From positions 1 to 7,586 of the forward strand of contig CALGBT010000040.1 in assembly GCA_937884235.1 (NCBI GenBank): 7,586 nt of DNA, given 5' to 3'. This DNA comes from an uncultured Pseudomonadota bacterium (GTDB lineage: Bacteria; Myxococcota_A; UBA9042; CAIXZC01). The translations under genes were made by a program, and so were the position numbers. A model generated the notes under the pieces. That model was not told the origin of the DNA and made no database searches. It worked only from the letters and a program-made list of their open reading frames with translations. Positions within the stretch are counted from its first letter, which is position 1. Every line of letters starts with the position of its first letter. This document shows, piece by piece, positions 1 through 5,705 of the stretch.

Positions 1-761
1 AGGAGGAAGGTCTTCTCCTTGGCCGCATCCGCGATCTCAGCCTCACTGGAGCCCAGCCGCATTATCTCTTCAGGGGATTCATTGAGCGGACACCCGGTGC
101 AGGGCTCAGTGCGACCATAGACACTCTCGAAGCACAGCGTCCCCGGCAACTCCCGGACCGGCCTGCCAGCCTGCGCGGCTGTGGCCAGATTCGCCCGCAG
201 CAGTTGGAACCGACTGTTCACCTGGGTTAGGGGCGAGGTTATCGCATCAAAGGTGCGCTCCCACTCCTTTTTGGCCCGTTCAATCTGCCGCGTCCGCCTG
301 TCCACCATGGTTTCGAGTTGCCGCGCCAGCGTATCCAGTTCATCGTTCTGACGCTGCAACAACGAGGCCATGGCGTCCTGTCGGCCCTGTTGGATGTACC
401 TGGTTACCGCTCCATCGATGGTGGTGATCACTTCATCGTTGTGCCACGGTTTGCCCAGAAAATACTGGATCGTGCCGGAATTGAGTGCGGTCTGCATGGA
501 CTGAATATCGGTGCAGCCGGTAATCAGGATGCGTTGACATGAAGGGCGCAGCCGCCGGACCAACTCCAATACTTCCAGCCCGTCCATGTCCGGAAGCTGA
601 TAATCCGAGAGGCACACTACCGGGTCGTTGGTCTCAAGCCATTGCAGCAGATCCTCTCCGCGCTCGAAGGTGTGAACCTCAAAGTCCTCCGCCGCAAGAA
701 GCGCTGAAACGAGGACGTGAACATCTCTATCATCGTCCACCAACGCGATCGTGTAGGACAC
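1..761 (-). CDS. Response regulator: receiver, coiled coil and PAS domain (partial, cut by the left edge)
   Basis: The N-terminal 253 residues are visible and the 3' end lies outside the window. Residues 4-120 are a CheY-like receiver: acidic pocket D9/D10/D11, phosphoacceptor D53 (LSDYQLPDMDG), T81, and K104 in the KPW signature. Residues 130-168 are a charged coiled coil (RQNDELDTLARQLE). From about 168 a PAS domain begins (EWERTFDAI, then LLRAN), and it carries C210 and a C221-x-x-C224-P motif. This PAS variant, with Cys spaced as in EPCTGCPL, is familiar from sensor kinases and hybrid regulators. What follows (HisKA/ATPase, another output, or nothing) cannot be seen. The start is GTG at 761. 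It is chosen because GGAGGGGG lies 5 nt upstream and because this start gives a receiver of normal length. It is the last gene seen in the minus-strand run, 45 bp after the previous receiver gene. Receiver and PAS calls are firm; kinase activity is unknown. Confidence 0.88.
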   Translation of the reverse strand, partial: MSYTIALVDDDRDVHVLVSALLAAEDFEVHTFERGEDLLQWLETNDPVVCLSDYQLPDMDGLEVLELVRRLRPSCQRILITGCTDIQSMQTALNSGTIQYFLGKPWHNDEVITTIDGAVTRYIQQGRQDAMASLLQRQNDELDTLARQLETMVDRRTRQIERAKKEWERTFDAITSPLTQVNSRFQLLRANLATAAQAGRPVRELPGTLCFESVYGRTEPCTGCPLNESPEEIMRLGSSEAEIADAAKEKTFL

Positions 762-766
762 TTCAA

Positions 767-774
767 CCCCCTCC
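767..774 (-). promoter_or_regulatory. Ribosome binding site fixing the GTG start of the receiver-PAS gene
   Basis: On the minus strand GGAGGGGG ends 5 nt before the GTG at 761. No ATG in the same frame lies nearby, and the receiver begins immediately after this GTG (SYTIALVDDD), so this site decides the start. Confidence 0.7.
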
Positions 775-806
775 AATCAGGTAACATGTACGTGTGCCAA
801 ACGGCG

Positions 807-1361
807 CTACTGACCAAGCTTCTCCAGTTCGGCAAGCGCCTCTTCGTTGTCATTCTCGCCAAGGACAATCGCGCCTTCCGCATTCTTAATCAGGCCGGTT
901 ACGCCAGGTTGCTTACGTTCCAGTTCGTCGAGCACGGCCTGATGCTTCTTGACCAGTGCGAGAAGCCGCCGGTTCTCCGACTCCGTCTCATAGTGCCCGA
1001 GCCCCAGCCGAACCGCGAGCAACAGGTCGTTATTATCCCACGGCTTGGTCAGGAAACGATAGATGGCCCCATCGTTAATGGCCTGCATTGCCATATCCAG
1101 ATTGGCATTTCCCGTCAGCATCACCCGCACAGTATTGGGGCGCAGCAAGCGGATCTTGCGCATCAGGTCAATGCCTAGCATCCCCGGCATGGTGTGATCC
1201 GAAATCACGAGATGGGCCGGATTGTCTTTGATGTAGTCCAGAGCCTCTAGAGGGTCACCAAAATCGATGACGTTGTATGGCTCATACTTCAAGACACGCT
1301 TCAGCGCTTTGCGAATGGGCGCTTCGTCGTCAACAATGATTACTGTAAATGGTCCCTTCAT
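807..1361 (-). CDS. Receiver-only response regulator with coiled-coil tail
   Basis: The protein is 184 aa and complete. Residues 5-122 form a CheY-like receiver: D11/D12 acidic pocket, phosphoacceptor D55 (VISDHTMPG), T83 (VMLTGNAN), and K106 within FLTKPWDN. This KPW signature is common in receivers of the RpfG/hybrid type. There is no DNA-binding, HD-GYP, GGDEF or kinase domain. The tail, 123-184, is a short coiled coil (SENRRLLALVKKHQAVLDELE) followed by a conserved-looking segment, PGVTGLIKNAEGAIVL, and an acidic end. It is probably a phosphorylation-controlled protein-protein interaction module rather than a transcription factor. Its sister receiver follows 45 bp downstream and shares the S-D active-site context and the KPW block, suggesting duplication (inference). 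The ATG at 1361 has GGGGGAA just upstream. The leader holds an inverted repeat next to this site. Confidence 0.93.
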   Translation of the reverse strand: MKGPFTVIIVDDEAPIRKALKRVLKYEPYNVIDFGDPLEALDYIKDNPAHLVISDHTMPGMLGIDLMRKIRLLRPNTVRVMLTGNANLDMAMQAINDGAIYRFLTKPWDNNDLLLAVRLGLGHYETESENRRLLALVKKHQAVLDELERKQPGVTGLIKNAEGAIVLGENDNEEALAELEKLGQ

Positions 1362-1363
1362 GC

Positions 1364-1370
1364 TTCCCCC
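1364..1370 (-). promoter_or_regulatory. Ribosome binding site of the receiver-only gene
   Basis: Minus-strand GGGGGAA sits 2 nt before the ATG at 1361, with its G run about 4 nt away. It is purine-rich but not a perfect AGGAGG. It directly abuts the 3' arm of a GC-rich inverted repeat, so local RNA folding could affect its use (inference). Confidence 0.5.
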
Positions 1371-1390
1371 GGGGTCCGTAAATGGACCCC
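1371..1390 (-). repeat. Perfect 7-bp inverted repeat next to a ribosome binding site
   Basis: GGGGTCC (1371-1377) and GGACCCC (1384-1390) are exact reverse complements with a 6-nt loop. In the minus-strand transcript this would form a 7-bp GC-rich hairpin ending directly before the GGGGGAA of the receiver gene. There is no U run after it, so it does not look like an intrinsic terminator. A leader hairpin or mRNA processing/stability element is more likely (inference). Confidence 0.55.
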
Positions 1391-1405
1391 TCCACTCTAC
1401 CTCCG

Positions 1406-1427
1406 GTTACTCCGAGGGACAAGTAAC
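1406..1427 (-). repeat. 6-bp inverted repeat in the gap after the Cys-rich gene
   Basis: GTTACT (1406-1411) and AGTAAC (1422-1427) are exact reverse complements with a 10-nt loop. The repeat lies between the stop of the Cys-rich gene and the receiver gene. No T tract follows on the minus strand, so a rho-independent terminator is not supported. It could be a weak hairpin or a protein-binding site. Confidence 0.3.
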
Positions 1428-1441
1428 TTCACTGCCAGGGA

Positions 1442-2991
1442 CTACAGGAGGCAGGCTTTCTCCTGAGAGAAGGTATTCTTGCAGGTGAATCCGTTAGGAC
1501 AATCCAGGTCATGGAAGCAGATACGAGTGCAATAGGTTTGACCTGCCACCAGAGCATCGGAGAGGCACTGGGTACCAAAGGCACAGTCGTTGTTGGTGAA
1601 ACAGGTCGTGGCGCAGATCCCTTTCCCCTCGGTCTGCCCCTCGCCATAGCAAATCCCGTCGACGCAATCACCAGAGTCCTTGCATAGCGTCCCGGCCTCC
1701 CCCCCCTGGGCTTGGCGCAAGCGTACTTGCCGCTGGGAGCCGGGGGGTAGAAGAGCGTTCCATAGGTGCAGGTCATCCCGAAGCCCTCCGGGCCACACGC
1801 CTCGCCATATTCCGTGCATGTTGAGAGGCAGAGCGGACCATCACCAGTCGTTCCGCACAACGACCCCTCGGGGCAAAGGTCTCCCGGGCCGCATGGGCTG
1901 GAGCAGACCCCCTTCTGCACCGACGGGTTGGCAATGCACAAGCCCTGATCGCATTCTGCATCAGCACCGCATTCCGTCCCCTCCGCCCCCGAGCACTTGC
2001 CAGAGATCATGAGAAGGCAATAGCCGGAGGCACACTCGGTAGCGAAGAAGCACATCTCCCCCACCCCCAAACCTTGTTGGGCTGGGCTGCAGACCATCTG
2101 GTCAACCTCCTGCACGTCCTCCATCTCCTGACAGGTGAATGCCCCGGAGTTGGCTGTCTCCACGCAGCCCGGAGTATCAGCACAGGTGGGCAGACAGAGA
2201 GTCAGGACCCCCCAGGGAATGCAAGCCGCCCCCTCGGGACATGGCGAGAACGAACTGCAGGCCCCTTGAGTACATACCGACTGAGGCCCCATGGGCACAC
2301 AGGAGAGACTGCCGGCACACTGCTCGTGCCCCTCGCAGGATTTGCCCAGGGGCAGCTTGGCATCGGAAACCGGGTGACAAATGCTACGTGCATCCCCCTG
2401 CAAGGTGGGAATCGCTTTGCACCCATAACCGGGACGGCAATCCTGATCAATCTCACAACCATCGAAGCAAGCCTGCCCATTGTACAACAACGGCAAACAA
2501 GCGGACCCGCCAGGACAATCCTCCTGCACCATGCAGTCCAACTGCACGCAGTAGCCTCCAGGCCAATCGAAACAGGAAAGGCCTTCGTTGCACTGCGAAT
2601 CCATATTGCACTTGGCGCCGATCTCTCCAGGCGCCACGACGTCCGGCTTCTGCAAGATGATGTCCGTGTCGACCATGTCACTGGCATCAAGATCGGGCGG
2701 CAGACTCTGCTCGTCCACCGGCACCAGGTCAGGGGAGTCCACCAGCGGGAGGTCTGCCACCTCGACCACGTCAGCGCCCGAAACCTTCACACAACTGGCA
2801 GACTGATGATTGGCCTTGGTTCCAGGAGGGCAGTCGTAACAGATCCCCAGCTTCGGGTCGTAGCCCTGATTGCCCGTACAGGTCACGATGCTCTGCGAAC
2901 GGCAATTGCCGAGCAGAACCAGACTGAGAATGAGGACCGCCACCCTGCTCCAGCGCGCATGCGCCCCCATGACTGCCGGAATTCCTATCAT
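1442..2991 (-). CDS. Cys-rich exported protein (putative lipoprotein), frameshifted at a G8 run
   Basis: No named family recognised. The start is ATG at 2991, sharing ATGA with the stop of the upstream HD-GYP gene and preceded by GGGAG 8 nt away. An in-frame TTG at 3006 is a poorer choice. A hydrophobic segment (VAVLILSLVLLGNC) ends in a lipobox-like Cys30, although Asn before the Cys is atypical, so lipidation is uncertain. Residues 73-120 are an Asp-rich, Cys-free linker. Beyond it come about four modules of the form GxxCxxxxxCxxGxC...DCPxGxxC...C, presumably disulfide-bonded and extracytoplasmic. The frame breaks at eight G (1699-1706). As written, the frame continues to 1429 with 89 residues holding one Cys. 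Restoring one G joins the other frame to a TAG at 1442, adding 85 residues with 12 Cys in the same pattern, for about 516 aa and 57 Cys. The break may be a sequencing error, a mutation or slippage. Such Cys-rich proteins with acidic linkers are common in Myxococcota-like genomes. Confidence 0.8.
1699..1706 (-). other. G8 homopolymer at the frameshift point
   Basis: Eight consecutive C on the plus strand read as eight G in the coding strand, in the codons AGG GGG GGG. The Cys-module pattern stays in one frame up to this run and continues in another frame directly after it. A single-base length change here would restore one open frame. Runs of this length are prone both to sequencing or assembly error and to slipped-strand mispairing in cells. 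Confidence 0.85.
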
Positions 2992-4094
2992 CTGGACTGC
3001 TCCCAAATCTCCTGGATCTTGTCAAATGCCCTGGCAAAAGCTTCAGTTACCCGAGGGTCGAAGCGTGTACCGGCACCGGCCATGATCTCGCTGCGCGCCT
3101 CCAGGACCTGATAGGCATCGGCACGATATACTCTTGATGAGGTCAGCGCGTCGAAGACATCGGCGACACTGCAGATTCTGGCAGATAGCGGAATCTCCTC
3201 CCCTTTCAGCCCGTCAGGATAGCCCTGCCCGTCCCAGCGTTCATGATGATGGCGAGCCATCTCGCCGGCAACTTCAATCAACTCAGTCCGGGGATCGGCC
3301 AGGATCTGGGCGCCAATGCGGGTGTGCTCCCGGATCAGATCAACCTCTCCCTCCTCCAACTGCTCGGGTTTCAACAATACGTGATCCCGAACTCCCATCT
3401 TGCCAATGTCGTGGAGGGGCGCCACGAGGCGGAAAAGCTCCGCCTGCTCCGGCGGCAACCCGCAGGCAACGGAGATCTCCCAAACGTACAGCGCCATGCG
3501 CCGAATATGTTGCCCGGTCCACTCATCCCGATACTCAGCCGCGATACCTAACCGCTCCACGATCTCCACCCGCGTTCGCTCCACCTCTTCCTTGGCGGTT
3601 CGCAACTCAGCCAACGCTGTCTGAAGCTGCCGAGTCCGAATCTCCACCTGCTCTTGCAACCTCTGGTTGAAGAGGGACAACTCCGAACGATAACGGTCGA
3701 TACGGTCCATCATCCGCTTCGTGCGCAGGTGCGATTGGGAGCGGGCCAGCAACTCCTCACGAAGAATCGGCTTAGTCAAGAAATCGTCGGCACCAGCCTC
3801 CAGTCCCTTGACCTTGTCAGACAACTCGTGGAGGGCAGTGACCAGGATGATTGGCACGAAGATCCGACTGACGCTCTTCATTCGGCGACAGAGATTGAAT
3901 CCGCTCTCATCTGGAAGCATCACATCGAGCAGCACGAGATCAACCTTCTCCTCGGCAAAGAGGGCGAAGCCAGTTCTGGCGTCCGCAGCTTGGAGGACCC
4001 GATAATCAGTTGATTCTGCCAACAATTCTACCAGTAGCTCACGGTTGGCGTGGTCATCCTCGATTAGGAGGATCGTCGCTTGTCGCTCATCCAT
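2988..4094 (-). CDS. Response regulator with HD-GYP cyclic-di-GMP phosphodiesterase domain
   Basis: The protein is 368 aa and complete, of the RpfG type. Residues 6-125 are a receiver: D13/D14 acidic pocket, phosphoacceptor D57 (VLLDVMLPDESG), T86 and K108 (FLTKP). Residues 127-180 form a coiled coil (RLQEQVEIRTRQLQTALAEL). Residues 181-360 are an HD-GYP domain with the expected metal and substrate motifs: E187 and H196 (AAEYRDEWTGQH), HDIGK at 228-232, HH at 282-284, GQGYP at 289-293, and D312 in ADVFDAL. All core motifs are intact, so it should hydrolyse c-di-GMP when phosphorylated (family knowledge). The ATG at 4094 lies 7 bp after the stop of the secreted-protein gene, with only a weak GGGT upstream, suggesting translational coupling. 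Its stop overlaps the start of the Cys-rich gene by 4 bases. The cognate kinase is not visible. The protein is cytoplasmic. Confidence 0.96.
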   Translation of the reverse strand: MDERQATILLIEDDHANRELLVELLAESTDYRVLQAADARTGFALFAEEKVDLVLLDVMLPDESGFNLCRRMKSVSRIFVPIILVTALHELSDKVKGLEAGADDFLTKPILREELLARSQSHLRTKRMMDRIDRYRSELSLFNQRLQEQVEIRTRQLQTALAELRTAKEEVERTRVEIVERLGIAAEYRDEWTGQHIRRMALYVWEISVACGLPPEQAELFRLVAPLHDIGKMGVRDHVLLKPEQLEEGEVDLIREHTRIGAQILADPRTELIEVAGEMARHHHERWDGQGYPDGLKGEEIPLSARICSVADVFDALTSSRVYRADAYQVLEARSEIMAGAGTRFDPRVTEAFARAFDKIQEIWEQSR

Positions 4095-4101
4095 TGACCC
4101 G

Positions 4102-5586
4102 CTACCGAATTACCACTGGCTGCGTCGGCATCTCGTCCATAGAGTATAGCTGCAAGAGAGCTTTGCGAACCGCCTCTTCATCCTGGCCGTGGACTACGAA
4201 GATCGGCCCCTTTCCACGCTCAACTATCGGGTAGATGAATGAAGAACGAGTCAGGCCGCGAAATGACGACGTGTAGAGCCGCCAATTGGTCACCTTCTTG
4301 AGAGCCTGATACATGTTCGTGGCATTGGCAGCAGTAGTAACGACAAAGGCTGCTCGGTCCACCAACTGCTCCCTGGCCGTCAGAAAGTCCCGGGGTTCAC
4401 TGATGGCCACGGTAGTGCGCTCCACATCCCCAAAGAGTCCGTCGAACATGGCGATGCTCACCGGGTCACCGAAAGCCAGCCCAGAAGAAGCGAAGAAGCG
4501 GGGACGAGGCGGCACCAGTTGCTTCTGCACGTCAATGGCGCGGGCCACGAAGGTCGGATAGAAGCCGCCGGGCTGGTTGAATATTTCCTTCAGCGTAACT
4601 GCATACCCCCGCGCCAGTTCATCCACGAGCCACGGATACTCCAACTGTGCGTTCCAAGGTACCAGCAGCGCTCCACGCGGCAAATCGGGGAACCGGTCAC
4701 GCAGAAAAAGAACCTCGCCCAGAGCCACCTGGAGTGCAATCCTCACCATCTCAGCTTGCTCGGCATTGACCAGGCCGCACTCTCGCAAGAGGGCCTTGCT
4801 GGCCTGCGCCAGGGTCTCCTGCGGCAACTTCGTCAGGAGGAAAGCTCCAACTTCCTGAACCGCCATCGAAAGGTGCTGCAACACCGCCTCATCGCTTTCA
4901 GCCTTGTCCGCAGAAACCGGCAGAATAATGTGATAGTCCATGTGCGCCGGCAGCACGAAACCGGGAGGTCCCCACAAAACGTTGACGGGGATCGTCGCCG
5001 GAATGGGAGTACTGATGCCGAAGAAGCTCTTCATCTCATCGATGAAGCCGCCGGCATCGGCCAGCATCACAAGTACCTGAGCCTTCTGGGAGAAGGACGC
5101 CAGATGTGCCGTCTCCGCACTCCAATCATCCTTGAGCTTCTTGGCAAAGTAGATAAGGGTGCCAATGACGACCTTCTGCTCCTCGTCCGACAGCTTGAGC
5201 AGCTGTACCGCATCCTTGGGCGTCCGCGTCTCAAAGAAAGCTAGGGCAAAACGCTCATGTGGCAGGATCGAGGCCGCCCCAAATAACGAAGTCCACGGCG
5301 AGATCCCTTGCCGTACTTCCGACTCATCAAGACGCGCCAGCCGGCGACGCAAACGTGCGTACTGCTCAAGGACGGCATAGTCGCCGTCGCTGAAGCCGAC
5401 CTTCTTCTCCCAATAGGTCCGATAACCAGGACTCGTATACCGAGCATCCCACTGCGAAACCTGGTCAACCATCCAAAAAAGATTGGCACTCTGCCCCGTG
5501 GCAAAACGTAGCTCAGCGGCGTGGACAGGACCTGCAGACAGTGCCAGCAGAACAATTCCGAGGAATGGGGCGACGAGACGATTCAT
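4102..5586 (-). CDS. Secreted protein of unknown function, possibly a zincin-like fold without metal ligands
   Basis: The protein is 494 aa and complete; I do not recognise a named family with confidence. Residues 1-23 are a Sec signal peptide (MNR, then a hydrophobic core LVAPFLGIVLLALSAG, cleavage after VHA), so the protein should be periplasmic or exported. There is no lipobox Cys and no other clear membrane segment. The body is a mixed alpha/beta globular sequence. Its middle (about 150-345) resembles the layout of DUF4932/MA-clan zincin-like proteins: a helical stretch, DYHIILPV strand, a helix AVQEVGAFLL where HExxH would sit, and later YPWLVDELARGYAV resembling the xWLxEGxAxY segment. 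The catalytic His residues are absent (QEVGA), so it would not be an active peptidase. This reading is inference. The ATG at 5586 has a perfect AGGAGGT 7 nt upstream, and a good promoter lies ahead. It is the first gene of the operon with the HD-GYP regulator. Confidence 0.85.
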   Translation of the reverse strand: MNRLVAPFLGIVLLALSAGPVHAAELRFATGQSANLFWMVDQVSQWDARYTSPGYRTYWEKKVGFSDGDYAVLEQYARLRRRLARLDESEVRQGISPWTSLFGAASILPHERFALAFFETRTPKDAVQLLKLSDEEQKVVIGTLIYFAKKLKDDWSAETAHLASFSQKAQVLVMLADAGGFIDEMKSFFGISTPIPATIPVNVLWGPPGFVLPAHMDYHIILPVSADKAESDEAVLQHLSMAVQEVGAFLLTKLPQETLAQASKALLRECGLVNAEQAEMVRIALQVALGEVLFLRDRFPDLPRGALLVPWNAQLEYPWLVDELARGYAVTLKEIFNQPGGFYPTFVARAIDVQKQLVPPRPRFFASSGLAFGDPVSIAMFDGLFGDVERTTVAISEPRDFLTAREQLVDRAAFVVTTAANATNMYQALKKVTNWRLYTSSFRGLTRSSFIYPIVERGKGPIFVVHGQDEEAVRKALLQLYSMDEMPTQPVVIR

Positions 5587-5593
5587 GCAACCG

Positions 5594-5600
5594 ACCTCCT
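5594..5600 (-). promoter_or_regulatory. Strong ribosome binding site of the secreted-protein gene
   Basis: Minus-strand AGGAGGT matches the Shine-Dalgarno consensus and lies 7 nt before the ATG at 5586, which supports that start and efficient translation of the first operon gene. Confidence 0.85.
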
Positions 5601-5611
5601 AGCGTACAGTC

Positions 5612-5639
5612 ATTATAAGTGCGCGCGGTCAAACGTAAA
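5612..5639 (-). promoter_or_regulatory. Sigma-70-type promoter for the minus-strand operon
   Basis: On the minus strand a perfect TATAAT (5612-5617) is preceded, after 16 bp, by TTTACG (5634-5639), which matches TTGACA at four of six positions. Predicted transcription start is near 5605, about 20 nt before the ATG at 5586, leaving a short leader that contains the AGGAGGT site. A nearer TTGACC box (5627-5632) is only 9 bp from the -10 and is too close to serve as its -35. Confidence 0.55.
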
Positions 5640-5663
5640 CCAAAATCTTTACCAGCTCCCGGT

Positions 5664-5681
5664 CGCTATGATAAGGTAGCG
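5664..5681. promoter_or_regulatory. Short inverted repeat upstream of the MCP gene, possible operator
   Basis: CGCTA (5664-5668) and TAGCG (5677-5681) are exact reverse complements separated by 8 nt, and they flank a TATGAT (5667-5672) that could be a -10 for the plus-strand MCP gene, though no convincing -35 accompanies it. The arms are only 5 bp, so chance is a real possibility. Confidence 0.25.
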
Positions 5682-5693
5682 CTTGATTTGAAC

Positions 5694-5698
5694 AGAGG
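5694..5698 (+). promoter_or_regulatory. Ribosome binding site of the MCP gene
   Basis: AGAGG lies 7 nt before the ATG at 5706. It supports this start, which also gives a short basic N-terminus (SLRRR) directly ahead of the first membrane helix. Confidence 0.6.
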
Positions 5699-5705
5699 TT
5701 GCCTA

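Noticed and set aside
1371..1390. Intrinsic terminator after the Cys-rich gene
   Set aside because: The hairpin is good but is followed by GGGGGAAGC rather than a U tract on the minus strand; the plus-strand side (TCCACTC) has no U tract either.
1429..1698. C-terminal tail of the Cys-rich protein as read without a frameshift
   Set aside because: It is Pro/Arg/Ser/Val-rich with one Cys and breaks the module pattern, whereas the other frame continues the pattern with 12 Cys.
3004..3006. TTG start for the Cys-rich protein, 5 codons upstream
   Set aside because: Its AGGAG lies only 2 nt away, too close for use. The ATG at 2991 has a well-spaced GGGAG and the common ATGA overlap.
2074..3111. Long plus-strand open frame of 345 codons opposite the Cys-rich gene
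   Set aside because: It is antisense to a clearly modular protein and crosses into the end of the HD-GYP gene. It shows no recognisable domain and is explained by codon bias of the real genes.
4519..5244. Plus-strand open frame of 241 codons opposite the secreted-protein gene
   Set aside because: It lies antisense to a gene with a signal peptide, a perfect ribosome binding site and a promoter; its composition (Arg, Gln, His, Leu) is typical of a shadow frame.
5627..5641. GGTCAAACGTAAACC as a palindromic operator
   Set aside because: Only the outer three bases and a few inner positions match on inversion, so it is not a convincing dyad.
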